From JANQJA01 sp965267485 (GTDB lineage: Bacteria; Pseudomonadota; Gammaproteobacteria; Pseudomonadales; Azotimanducaceae), in the NCBI GenBank assembly GCA_965267485.1, contig OZ254080.1:3906001-3970000 (forward strand): DNA of 64,000 nt. Direction: 5' to 3'. A program made the translations under genes and the position numbers. This document shows positions 38,662 to 48,600 of this stretch, piece by piece. How positions within the stretch are numbered: the first letter of the stretch is position 1; each line of letters starts with the position of its first letter. The notes beneath the pieces are model-generated. The model had not been told where the DNA came from and searched no databases. It worked only from the letters and a program-made list of their open reading frames with translations.

Positions 38662-38850
38662 GTTCGATTCCTCTGGGCTTGATTTCGCGGGGCCCCGGAT
38701 TCTCGGCGAATTTGGGGGGACCGTCAACGTTCCGCACCGCAGCGAGCCGGTATGAGCGGTCAGCATCCGGGTGCGAGCGGTCACGGGACTCCTCGAAAAC
38801 CGAAATCAAATGCCCTAGAATGAAAAAGTGCTTACCGGAAGCGAACTTGG

Positions 38851-39351
38851 ATGAAACACTTCATAGCGTTTGTAGCTGCGATGCTGCTCGCTGGCACGCT
38901 TGGCGCCCAGGAAACCGAGTACTACACCTGGGTCGACGAGAACGGCATCACCAACTATTCCCAGCGTAATCCCCAGGGTGTCAACGCGACTTATGTTGGC
39001 CCGAACGCACGCGCGCAGGAAGCCAGCCGGCGTCCGGGCGGTGGCAGGCCGGGTTCGGTTGCCGCGAGCGATTCCGGTGAGGAAGGCGCCAGTGAGGAAG
39101 AGGCGCCGGCCGTAGACGGCCAGGCCGAGGAAGACATCGAAGCACAGCGCGCGGCCATCGATGCCCGTATCGCGGCGACCAAGCGCCAGAACTGCGAAAT
39201 CGGCAAGCGTAATCTCGCCCAGCTCCGTGCCTTTGCACGCGTTCGCGTGACTGGGCCCGACGGGCAGCCTCGCGTGCTGAGTGAAGAAGAAAAGCAGTCT
39301 CGCATTCGCGAGGCACAGCAGACCATCAGCGAGAACTGCGAGTCGGGCTGA
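38851..39351 (+). CDS. DUF4124-type secreted protein
   Basis: The product has 166 residues. A signal peptide (MKHFIAFVAAMLLAGTLGA) leads into YYTWVDENGITNYSQRNP, the short beta domain typical of DUF4124 proteins. The middle (about 50-95) is a Gly/Glu/Ala-rich linker. The C-terminus (about 97-165) is a charged helical region with two cysteines. The function of the family is unknown, and it is presumably periplasmic. It is divergent from ilvI and convergent with pgeF. Confidence 0.83.
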   Translation: MKHFIAFVAAMLLAGTLGAQETEYYTWVDENGITNYSQRNPQGVNATYVGPNARAQEASRRPGGGRPGSVAASDSGEEGASEEEAPAVDGQAEEDIEAQRAAIDARIAATKRQNCEIGKRNLAQLRAFARVRVTGPDGQPRVLSEEEKQSRIREAQQTISENCESG

Positions 39352-39365
39352 CCCTCGCATCCCGC

Positions 39366-40058
39366 CTAGAAGATTCCGCCATCCCGCCAGATGATGGCTG
39401 CAAATCGCGCCGCTTCAGCATTGCGCCGATGCGAAAAGAACTGGCCATCGCATTGCGTACAAACCCGGCTGCCATCCACCTTGTAGACGCCTGCATCCGC
39501 CAGCTGGGCGCGAGCAATCGCAGGCAGGTCCATCATGTAATGTCCGGGCCCCGCGCTGCTGAAACCCACGACGCCATCGAACGCCGATCGCACCGCCTCG
39601 TCCACTTCGTAATGACATGGGCCAATGGACGGGCCCAGCCACGCACAGATCTCACGGTTCTGGAACTTTGCAACGGTTCGGCCAATGACGCCCTTTGCGA
39701 GCCCACGCCAGCCGGCGTGCACAACGGCGACCTCGTCGGGTGACGCCAGCAGCACCGGCAGGCAATCAGCAACCAGCACCGCGAGCGGGCGGTTGTACTC
39801 GGCAGTGAATGACGCATCGGCCTCTGGCGGTGATACCGGCGATGGCCCCTCGTTCGCGACGTAGACATCGTTACCGTGGACCTGCTCGAGCCAGACCGGG
39901 TCTCGCGGCAGCGAATAGGCCTTGGCGAGTCGCGCCCGATTCCCGAGCGCTGCTTCCGGATCGCCCACGTGAGTCGCAAGGTTGCCCGTGACCCGTGTCG
40001 TGATCAGGGCACGGACCTCCCGGGGCGCCTGCTTCCAGTTCGGACGAATAACGCTCAC
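39366..40058 (-). CDS. pgeF: Peptidoglycan editing factor PgeF (YfiH/laccase-domain family)
   Basis: The product has 230 residues from a GTG at 40058, overlapping the rluD stop by four bases. The family motifs are VADCLPVLL, AVVHAGWRGLAKG and WLGPSIGPCHYEV, which carry the metal-binding Cys and His residues. The family has been reported as copper-dependent polyphenol oxidase, purine nucleoside phosphorylase and an editing factor that prevents mis-incorporation of serine into peptidoglycan. Its coupling to rluD is a common proteobacterial arrangement. Confidence 0.93.
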   Translation of the reverse strand: MSVIRPNWKQAPREVRALITTRVTGNLATHVGDPEAALGNRARLAKAYSLPRDPVWLEQVHGNDVYVANEGPSPVSPPEADASFTAEYNRPLAVLVADCLPVLLASPDEVAVVHAGWRGLAKGVIGRTVAKFQNREICAWLGPSIGPCHYEVDEAVRSAFDGVVGFSSAGPGHYMMDLPAIARAQLADAGVYKVDGSRVCTQCDGQFFSHRRNAEAARFAAIIWRDGGIF

Positions 40059-40999
40059 GATATCGCCTCCAGTCGATCGAGAATGGCCTGCATATCGGCC
40101 GGTAGCGGCGACTCGAAGGTCACCGCCTCGCCGGTTCCCGGGTGTTCGAACGAAAGACGCCGCGCATGCAGCGCCTGCCGCATCATGCCCCGTAGCAGCG
40201 CGACGAGGTCAGCATCGTGGCTGGAGGGTTCGCGGAACGTGCCACCGTACAACGGATCACCGACGAGCGGATATCCAAGCCTCTCCATGTGCACACGAAT
40301 CTGGTGCGTTCGCCCGGTTTCCAGCGACAGCCGAACGTGGGTGTGCTCGTCGAAAGCCCGGACGACCTCGTACCGCGTGATCGCCGGCTTGCCGGTCTCC
40401 ACAACCGCCATCTTCAGGCGATTCCCCGGATTCCTGCCGATCGGCGCTTCCACGCGCCCGTTTCCCTCGACGCGGCCATAGGCGATCGCCTCGTAAATCC
40501 GGCTCACCGTCCGTTCCTGGAGTTGCTGCACGAGCGACGCCTGACTCTCGACATTTTTCGCGACGACCATGAGGCCACTCGTGTCCTTGTCGAGCCGGTG
40601 AACAATGCCGGCTCTCGGCACGACGGCGAGCCGCTCGTCATGGGCGAGCAGGCCGTTCATCAAGGTTCCCGACAGATTGCCGGCACCCGGGTGCACGACG
40701 AGGCCGACGCGTTTGTCGACGACGATGATGTCGCGGTCCTCGAACACAATGTCGAACTCGACCGGTTCGGGGCCGAAGCTGACTTCGGCCAGCGACACTG
40801 ACACCTCGATCTCCTCGCCACCCTGCACCTTGTCTTTCGGGCGCCGGAGTTCACCATCGACGGTCAGCTCGCCGGACCGGATCCATCCCTGAATACGCGA
40901 TCGCGAGTATTCCGGGAACAGATCGCTCGCCGCGCGATCCAATCGCTGGAGCGCTTGCTCCGCCGGGATCGTCGCCTGCAGTGAAATGTGGTTCGTCAT
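40055..40999 (-). CDS. rluD: 23S rRNA pseudouridine synthase RluD
   Basis: The product has 314 residues from the ATG at 40999. A frame extension to 41032 has poorer support. An S4 RNA-binding domain (about 18-75) precedes the synthase core. The catalytic aspartate is Asp137 in VHRLDKDTSG. ETGRTHQIRVHM is the second conserved core motif. It is expected to modify helix 69 of 23S rRNA at 1911, 1915 and 1917. It is divergent from bamD and coupled to pgeF, the usual gene order. Confidence 0.94.
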   Translation of the reverse strand: MTNHISLQATIPAEQALQRLDRAASDLFPEYSRSRIQGWIRSGELTVDGELRRPKDKVQGGEEIEVSVSLAEVSFGPEPVEFDIVFEDRDIIVVDKRVGLVVHPGAGNLSGTLMNGLLAHDERLAVVPRAGIVHRLDKDTSGLMVVAKNVESQASLVQQLQERTVSRIYEAIAYGRVEGNGRVEAPIGRNPGNRLKMAVVETGKPAITRYEVVRAFDEHTHVRLSLETGRTHQIRVHMERLGYPLVGDPLYGGTFREPSSHDADLVALLRGMMRQALHARRLSFEHPGTGEAVTFESPLPADMQAILDRLEAIS

Positions 41000-41091
41000 T
41001 CCGCGTAGAATACCATTCACACGGTGTCCCAAGACGACAGCAGGGGCTCCGATATGATTAAATCGCGCCTTTGGAAAAACGAAGCAAACTC

Positions 41092-41913
41092 ATGAGAGCA
41101 GCCGTTATCGCCCTCGTCCTGCTGCTGGTCGCAGGCTGTGCGAGCAAAGAGGAGATCGACCTCGAACAGACCGAGCTCGAGTTCTACGAGACCGCGCAGC
41201 GAAGCCTGCGCTCCGGGAACTATGAGGTAGCGATCCAGCGTCTGCAGTTGCTCGAGGCCCGCTTCCCGTTCGGAAGGTATGCCGAGCAGGCCCAGCTCGA
41301 AATCATCTTCGCCTACTACAAGAGCGCCGAATACGAGTCAGCGCGCTCGGCGGCCGATCGCTTCATCCGCCTTCATCCACAACACCCTAACGTCGACTAT
41401 GCCTACTACCTGCGCGGCATGGCGTCGTACGACGAAGACAGAAACTTCCTCGAACGTTTTCTGCCCATCGATCCCGCCGCGCGCGATCTGGGTGCAGCAC
41501 GTGATTCGTTCAACGATTTCTCGCAGCTCGTGCGTCGATTCCCAGACAGCAAGTACGCGCCCGACGCCCAGAAGCGAATGGTCTACATGCGCAATCTGCT
41601 GGCCCGTCACGAGATCAACGTGGCGCGGTACTACATCAAGCGGGAAGCCTATGTTGCAGCAGCGAATCGCGGGCGCTATGTCTTCGAGAAATTCCAGGGA
41701 ACGCCTTCGGTCCCCGATGCGCTGGCGATCATGGTCGAAGCCTATTCGCTCATGAACATGAACGATCTCGCTGACGAGGCGCTGATGGTGCTGAGCGCCA
41801 ACTATCCCGACCACTCGTCACTGAACAGCCGCGGCGAGTTCCGGAAGACCAGCGGCCAGCGCAATGCCGATCGTTCGTGGCTCAACATCATCACCTTCGG
41901 TCTCGCCGGCTGA
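41092..41913 (+). CDS. bamD: Outer-membrane protein assembly lipoprotein BamD
   Basis: The product has 273 residues from the ATG at 41092. A TTG seven codons upstream is possible. The lipoprotein signal ends LLLVAGC, with Cys16 as the lipidated residue. Five TPR motifs fill the rest, with FPFGRYAEQAQLEIIFAYY and FIRLHPQHPNVDYAYYLRG typical of BamD/ComL. It is an essential part of the BAM complex that inserts beta-barrel proteins. The pilS gene starts 18 bases downstream and may be co-transcribed. Confidence 0.95.
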   Translation: MRAAVIALVLLLVAGCASKEEIDLEQTELEFYETAQRSLRSGNYEVAIQRLQLLEARFPFGRYAEQAQLEIIFAYYKSAEYESARSAADRFIRLHPQHPNVDYAYYLRGMASYDEDRNFLERFLPIDPAARDLGAARDSFNDFSQLVRRFPDSKYAPDAQKRMVYMRNLLARHEINVARYYIKREAYVAAANRGRYVFEKFQGTPSVPDALAIMVEAYSLMNMNDLADEALMVLSANYPDHSSLNSRGEFRKTSGQRNADRSWLNIITFGLAG

Positions 41914-41931
41914 TCCGCCGGCACCAACCAG

Positions 41932-43533
41932 ATGAGCGATAACGTCGACGCGGGTCTCGATCACCAACACAGCCTGCAGCGATCGACAATTCTCAGGGTC
42001 TACAACTATTACCGGATCCTGATCTCGTTCCTGTTCCTGTTCCTGTTCCTCGATCTGTTCCCGAACTTCAGTGGTTTCGTGGGGCAGACAAACCCGGAGA
42101 TGTTCCAGCGCACGATTCTCGGCTACATCGCGGGTAACGTGCTGATCGGTCTGACGACGCTGTTCATCCGCGCAGAATTGCTCGCCCGGCCCGGCCCGTC
42201 CTTCGTTATCCTCGTGCTGGACATCATCTGCCTGAACCTGCTCATGAACGCATCCGGCGGCGTGGCCTCCGGGCTCGGCAACTTCCTGATTTTCACGGTG
42301 GCGTTCGGCGGGGGCCTGATCCTCGGACGCGTTTCGACGGTCCTGCCCGCGATCGCGTTCATCCTGATGGTCTACGGCGAGGTATACCTCTTCTTCCGCA
42401 ACGAGGTCGACCTGCAGAGCATGTTCCAGTCGGGCCTGCTGGGCATCGTCCTGTTCGTGGCGAACATTCTGTTCCAGAGTCTCTCGCGCAAGCTGCGGCA
42501 CAGCGAAACCGAGGTCTTTACACTCGAGCAGATCAACCAGCTCGTTGTCGACCAGATGCGAACCGGCGTCGTGGTCGTGAGCAGCGAAGGCGAGATCAAG
42601 CTGATCAACTCGGCAGGCAAGGACCTGCTGGAGATTCCGTCACAGCCCGCTTTCCCGGCCGAGAAACTGCCCTATCGCCTGGTCGATACGCTGAACCAGT
42701 GGAAGGCCGACAGGACGGTCAGCAGCCTCACGTTCCATACCCATGACGCCGCCCCGGAACTCATTGCGAACTTCTCACCGCTCAGGACACCTGACCCCGC
42801 GTCGGACACACTCATCTTCATCGAGGACAGTACGGAGCTGCAGCGTCAGGCGCAGCAACTCAAGCTTGCCTCCCTCGGCCGCCTCTCGGCAACGATCGCC
42901 CACGAGATCCGCAACCCGCTGTCGGCCATCAGCCACGCAGCACAGCTGCTGGCAGAGTCCAGCGAACTCGAGAAAGGTGACAAGCGTCTTACCGAAATCA
43001 TCCAGCATCATGTCGCGCGGCTGAACGGCGTTGTCGAAAACGTATTGCAGATGTCACGACGCAAGAGCGCCGAACCCACCCGCCTCGATCTCGAGCAGTG
43101 GCTCCCGAACTTCGTTGAGGAGTTCTCGGCGGGGGCCCGTGGCGGTGCCGGCATCGACCTTGATGTCGCACCCGGGACAACCATCGAAGTAGACCCGCTC
43201 CACCTGTCGCAGGTACTTGGTAATCTCTGCCAGAACGGCTTACGATATTCCGAGAAGACGACAGGCGACGCGAAGCTGAGAGTCGTCGCCGGCACGGATG
43301 ACCATACCGGCAACGCCTATGTCGAGGTCATCGACTACGGTACCGGCGTCGACCCAGAAGTTCTTCCCAACCTGTTTGAACCCTTCAACACATCGGAGGT
43401 GACGGGTACTGGACTCGGTCTGTACCTGTCGAAGGAACTGTGTGAGGCGAACAACGCACGGCTTGGATACAAGGTGGCCGATACTGGCGGCGCCTGCTTT
43501 TACATTACGTTCTTCAACCAGTCCCATGACTGA
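41932..43533 (+). CDS. pilS: Type IV pilus two-component sensor kinase PilS
   Basis: The product has 533 residues. Six membrane helices lie in the first 175 residues, followed by a PAS-like region (about 195-300) and the kinase core. His324 in ATIAHEIRNPLSAISHA is the autophosphorylation site. An ATP-binding lid follows with NLCQNGLRYSEK, DYGTGVDP and GTGLGLYLSKE. It signals to the adjacent PilR to control pilin transcription. It is 17 bases from pilR, in one operon. Confidence 0.94.
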   Translation: MSDNVDAGLDHQHSLQRSTILRVYNYYRILISFLFLFLFLDLFPNFSGFVGQTNPEMFQRTILGYIAGNVLIGLTTLFIRAELLARPGPSFVILVLDIICLNLLMNASGGVASGLGNFLIFTVAFGGGLILGRVSTVLPAIAFILMVYGEVYLFFRNEVDLQSMFQSGLLGIVLFVANILFQSLSRKLRHSETEVFTLEQINQLVVDQMRTGVVVVSSEGEIKLINSAGKDLLEIPSQPAFPAEKLPYRLVDTLNQWKADRTVSSLTFHTHDAAPELIANFSPLRTPDPASDTLIFIEDSTELQRQAQQLKLASLGRLSATIAHEIRNPLSAISHAAQLLAESSELEKGDKRLTEIIQHHVARLNGVVENVLQMSRRKSAEPTRLDLEQWLPNFVEEFSAGARGGAGIDLDVAPGTTIEVDPLHLSQVLGNLCQNGLRYSEKTTGDAKLRVVAGTDDHTGNAYVEVIDYGTGVDPEVLPNLFEPFNTSEVTGTGLGLYLSKELCEANNARLGYKVADTGGACFYITFFNQSHD

Positions 43534-43550
43534 GTGGCAAAGGCGGAGAA

Positions 43551-44966
43551 ATGGATAATCGACGCGCGCTCATCGTCGACGACGAACCCGACATTCGTGA
43601 ACTGCTCGAGATTACGCTCGGGCGCATGGACATCGATACGCGAGCGGCAAAGGATCTGACGACCGCACGCGCGTTCCTCGCGGAAGACACCTTCGACTTC
43701 TGCCTGACTGACATGCAACTGCCGGACGGCAACGGTATCGAACTCGTCCAGCACATCACCAACGAGTATCCGAACCTGCCGGTGGCCATGATCACCGCCC
43801 ACGGCAACATGGAATCCGCTGTCGAAGCCCTGAAGGCCGGCGCATTCGACTTTGTCTCGAAACCCGTCAACCTCGAACTGCTGCGAAAGCTCGTCGATAC
43901 CGCGCTCAACCTGAAACCCATTGATGCGAAAATCGACACCGATGACGCCGCGCCGACACTGCTGGGTGAAACTGACGTCATGAAGTCGTTGCGCAAGCAG
44001 ATCGAGAAGCTCGCGCGCAGTCAGGCGCCGATCTATATCAGCGGCCAGAGCGGCAGCGGCAAGGAACTGGCGGCACGCTCCATCCACGAGCTCGGCCCTC
44101 ACCGCGATGGCGCTTTCATCCCGGTGAACTGCGGCGCGATTCCGAGCGAGCTGATGGAGAGCGAATTCTTTGGCCACCTCAAAGGCAGCTTTACCGGTGC
44201 CAACAGCGACAAGGAAGGCCTCTTTCAGGCGGCGAGCGGCGGAACGCTGTTCCTCGATGAGGTGGCTGACCTGCCGCTGTCGATGCAGGTCAAACTCCTG
44301 CGCGCCATCCAGGAGAAGGCGGTGCGTCCCATTGGCTCGCAGCAGGAAGAGGCAGTGGACGTCAGGATCCTGAGCGCGACGCACAAGGATCTCGCTGCCG
44401 AGGTTGAGAAGGGGACGTTCCGGCAGGATCTCTACTACCGGCTCAACGTGATCGAACTGCGGATGCCGAGCCTGAAAGAGCGCAAGGACGATATCCCGAT
44501 TCTCGCGGAGCATCTGTTGTCGCGCATCGCGACCGAGTACGGCACTGACGCACCCCGCCTCAGCAAGGAAGCGATGGAAGCGCTGAAAGCGTACGCGTTC
44601 CCCGGCAACGTGCGGGAACTCGAGAATGTGCTCGAGCGTGCCTTCACGCTTTGCGAGGAGGACGTGATCAAGCCGGACGATCTGAACCTGTCGAGCGGGT
44701 CCAGCGCGAAGGTGAATCCCGCGCCTGCACCGGAAGCCGACGACGGCGAGCGCGATACAGTAGAGGCGGAACCGACGACAGACGCCAAAGGGCCCGGACT
44801 GCCGGAAGACGCTGACTCCCTTGATGCCTACCTCGAGGACATCGAGAAGAGCGTCATCGTCGACGCGCTCGAGGCGACACGGTGGAACAAGACCGCTGCC
44901 GCCAAGAAGCTCGGCATTACATTCCGCGCCCTTCGCTACAAGCTCAAGAAACTCGATCTCGAATAG
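43551..44966 (+). CDS. pilR: Type IV pilus sigma-54-dependent response regulator PilR
   Basis: The product has 471 residues. A receiver domain has the phosphoacceptor Asp54 (CLTDMQLP). The AAA+ domain has Walker A GQSGSGKE (165-172), GSFTGA (212-217) and Walker B GGTLFLDEV (230-238). The usual GAFTGA loop that contacts sigma-54 has Ser at its second position. The C-terminal Fis-type helix-turn-helix is KTAAAKKLGITFRALRYKL. It activates RpoN-dependent pilin genes. A long acidic linker, about 388-425, precedes the DNA-binding end. Confidence 0.95.
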   Translation: MDNRRALIVDDEPDIRELLEITLGRMDIDTRAAKDLTTARAFLAEDTFDFCLTDMQLPDGNGIELVQHITNEYPNLPVAMITAHGNMESAVEALKAGAFDFVSKPVNLELLRKLVDTALNLKPIDAKIDTDDAAPTLLGETDVMKSLRKQIEKLARSQAPIYISGQSGSGKELAARSIHELGPHRDGAFIPVNCGAIPSELMESEFFGHLKGSFTGANSDKEGLFQAASGGTLFLDEVADLPLSMQVKLLRAIQEKAVRPIGSQQEEAVDVRILSATHKDLAAEVEKGTFRQDLYYRLNVIELRMPSLKERKDDIPILAEHLLSRIATEYGTDAPRLSKEAMEALKAYAFPGNVRELENVLERAFTLCEEDVIKPDDLNLSSGSSAKVNPAPAPEADDGERDTVEAEPTTDAKGPGLPEDADSLDAYLEDIEKSVIVDALEATRWNKTAAAKKLGITFRALRYKLKKLDLE

Positions 44967-45043
44967 CGCGCACCCGCGCAGGCCAATCTCTTCGGTCCAT
45001 CACGGGCAACCGCGGACACCAGGCCACCCGATCGGGCGATAAC

Positions 45044-45070
45044 CTGCTCCTGAAATGATTCCGGGAGCAG
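45044..45070 (+). promoter_or_regulatory. Hairpin that would cover the fimT ribosome-binding site
   Basis: CTGCTCC (45044-45050) pairs with GGAGCAG (45064-45070). The right arm overlaps GGGAG, the ribosome-binding site for the ATG at 45075, so folding would hide it. No regulator is known here. Confidence 0.4.
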
Positions 45071-45074
45071 TCTC

Positions 45075-45631
45075 ATGCGAACGAACCGTGGCGTCACGCT
45101 CGTCGAACTCATCATCTGCCTTGCCATTGCGTCGATCGTCCTGAGTGCGACTGCGACCTCGTTCTCGTCGATCAGGGAAAGCGGCCGTGGAACGGCGGCG
45201 CTGAACTGGATACTGGCTCAGTTGTCTACGCACGGCAAGCAGCAATCGTCCGCAACCAGATGGTGACGCTTTGCCCCGGCCCGAAGTCCAACGGCTGCGG
45301 CGGCAAATGGCATGATCAACTCATCGTATTCACCGATGCCAACGGCAACCGGAAGATCGACGGTGCTGATGAGATACTGGAGATCTTTCGCTACCCGGCA
45401 CCCGGGTCGACGCTCAAGTGGCGCGCCTTCCAGAACAAGCAGTATCTGCAAATGACCGCCGAAGGCTTCACGAACTACCAGAACGGTAACTTCGTTTACT
45501 GTCCCGCCAGCGGCGACGTCCGGCAGGCAAAGCAACTCGTGATCAACATCCAGGGGCGCGCCCGCGTCTCGAGCGACATCGACGGCGATGGCATCGTCGA
45601 GGATGCGAAGGGCAAGGATCTGAAATGCTAG
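45075..45631 (+). pseudogene. fimT: FimT/GspH-type pseudopilin gene with a frameshift
   Basis: The first frame (45075-45266) gives a prepilin start, NRGVTLVELIICLAIASIV, and the GspH-like helix. It then stops after a nonsense tail. The second frame carries on from about 45216 with GSVVYARQAAIVRNQMVTLCPG, the usual FimT continuation, to the stop at 45631. One missing G near 45215 would join both into about 185 residues. Either the gene is inactive in this strain or a base was lost in the assembly. It follows pilR by 108 bases and is probably a minor pilin or priming protein. Confidence 0.8.
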
Positions 45632-45636
45632 CGAAC

Positions 45637-48600
45637 TCAGCGCGCGTGCGACGTGCCTGCCACGAGTTCCGGCTCGCGCAACGACGGATGCAGCAGCGGA
45701 TAATACTTGCCCGGTTCAACGTCGACGATCGATTCAGTCTGGCCGTCAGGCCAACGGATCGTCACGCGATCGACGCTTCGGGCATCACCAAGACCGAAGT
45801 GCAGCGTTGACGGATTCTGCCCCTGAAAGTTGCTGTTCGCCTGAACGGCACGCATCTGCCGATGCCCCGCCGATTCGATGGTCACGGTCGCACCAATGGC
45901 AAACGTGTTCGGCTGCATACCGATGAGGTGGAAGCCGACGAAGCCGTCAGCCTCGCTACCCCGGAAATTGTTCTCGTAGATCTTCGGCTTCGCCGCGTTC
46001 TGCGTGGTCGCGATATCGATGTCACCGTCGCGATCGTAGTCGAGACACACGACGCCACGTCCATTTGTTTCCTCGGTGAATCCCCACTCCCGGCCTGATT
46101 CGACAAATGTTCCGTCACCGCGATTGATGAAGAGCCGCGGCCGGGTCTGGTGGAAAGGCGCAAGCGATGCCGGCATGAGCTGGTACAGGTAACCGGGTAT
46201 GTGTTCTTCCGCATACTCGGGCACGCTGCCAAAGCCGTTCTCGTGGAAAATGTCGACCCACCCATCGTTGTTGAAGTCGGCGGCGCATGCGCCCCACGCC
46301 CAGTCGCCCTCACGGATGCCCGAACCCGTCGTCCTGTCGACAAACGTGACGCCCTCACCAGTACCGAAGTAGATCCGGTTGCCGGTCTCGCCCCACTCAA
46401 AGTATTCGTCGGTATCTTCCTTGTAGATTGCGGTCAGGAACCAGTCGAGATTGCCGTCGTTGTTGAAGTCGGCAATCGCGAGCCCCATGCCGTTCTCGTC
46501 ACTGATAACCTCGCGGTCCGTGACCACATCGAAGGTGCCCTGCCCGGTGTTCTCCAGCGCTTCCGAGGTATCGAAGTCCGAAGCAATCACCAGATCCTGA
46601 TCGCCGTCATGATCGAAGTCGGCAAAGGCCGGAGAGAAATGGAAATTCTGTTCGAGATCCGCGCCGGTGGTGCCGGCCTCGCTGTCCGCAGGCTTCATCA
46701 CCCCGCCGATGTTCTTCATCAGTGCCGGCGCCTGTGCGGGGCGGGCCTCGATGTCCCAGTGCGTTGCGAACATGTCCAGCCAGCCGTCACCGGAATAGTC
46801 AGCAAACGCGAACCCAAAGACGACCTTGGACATGCTGATCTTCTGCGCGAGTTCGAATTCGGCATCGCCGCTTGCCCGGTACAGTGCCGTCTCACGCGCA
46901 CCGAACAGATTCCCCACCGCCAGATCCAGCTGGTAGTCACCATCGAGGTCAGCGAGCCCGAAAGCGCCGATGGCGTCGGGCATGCCCGGCAACTCGAGGT
47001 CACGCGCCTCGAAGCCATTGCCGGTGTTCAGGTAGGCAATCGCGCGAGGCGCATCGCCGGAATGTGTACCGAAGATGAGATCCGGCAGGCAGTCGCCATT
47101 CAGGTCACCGCTCGACATCGGCCCGGAGTGCATCGCGAATTCAACCGTGAACGAATACCGGCTGCCGTACCACATCTCACCGGGGATGAAGTGTTCGTGA
47201 TCAATGCCCAGCTCCGACGTACGTTCGGTGAACCCGGTCGCGCCGGATGCCGGGCGCCGAGGCTCATGGAACTCACAGGCAGCACGCCGGCGGATTTCGG
47301 CATAGTCCACGGGTCGGGCGACCGGCGTCGCATCGACAACCGTGGCCTGCACGCCGGCCTCTGCCACAGGCGCATTCACATCGAACGGGAACGGGCCCGC
47401 CGCGGTCTCGAAGAGCGGCTGCAGCAGCTGGCCGTCATAGTCGTCCAGATAGTTCGCGATCCAGGGCTGCAGGCACTCCCGCGACTGCACACACGGATCT
47501 GTGAGGGCGCCCAGAAAAGCAACGAGTTGGTCGACTTCCTCGTCGGTCGGAGAGCGATGCGGCAGCAGTTCGCTCGCGTGCTCAAGCGCAGTTTCGGTGA
47601 GCGCCTTCGCATTTGCGTAGGCGTCACCGTGCTGGCTGATCTGCGGCAAGTGTCCGAGATCGAAGTCAAACGTCTCGATGCCGGCGGCGGGATTCGCATG
47701 GTAGCGAATCAGCGACGCCAGCGAGTCGAACGATCCCGCATGGCCCCATGGGCCGGTCACGGCCACATTCAGCAGAGAAGGTGTGCGGAACTTGTAGAGA
47801 TCGGCCTTCTCCTGAGAGACGAGGAACGCCCCCGGGTCATCGCCATCGGCCCGCTTGCCACGGCCCAACTGCGGGAACGCGGCGGCGTGGAACGATTCAT
47901 CAGTAAAGAAGTCGCCGCTGTGGCAGGCAGCGCAATTGAATCCACCGGCGTCGGCCGATGAATAGAAGAGCTTCGCGCCCGCCTTCTCATCTTCGGTCAG
48001 CGAGTCGTAGCCTCGAACAAAGTCCCGCCAGGGCGTCTCGATGAACGTCTGGGACCGCTGGTATTCGCTCAGCGCCAACGTGATGTTGTCGAAGGTGATG
48101 AGATCCTCCGCGGAGCCCTGCGGCGCGCGAAACGCAATCCTGAACGCCTCGAGCCAGGACTCGTGCTCACGCAGTCGGGCCGCGATACGGTTGCGGACTT
48201 CCGCCGCGGTCAGGGAATAGAACTCCCCGAAACCGCGCATTTCCTGAAATGAGACCATCGGAAAGCGGGCCTGCACCGCGACGAGATCGCCATGTGCCTT
48301 GCCATCCGGGCTACTGCGCAGCGTACTCTCAGGTGTACGGTACAGAGGCTCACCGTCATCGCCCCTCGCATCGAGCAACGACACGCGGCCGTCCCACAGC
48401 AGTGCTTTCCGGAAGAGTCCCACGTTGAAGGTTGAAATCGAGTTGCGGCGGACATTCGGGCCACCCACCGTGACGGCCTTCGGATCCACCTCGACGGAAA
48501 TGTCGGAGAGCCTGCCCGGCCCGACGATCTCGGGACGATGCGCGCCGATGCCAACGGGCAGCGAAAGTGCATCGCCGCCTCCGAGCAGCGGATGATGGCA

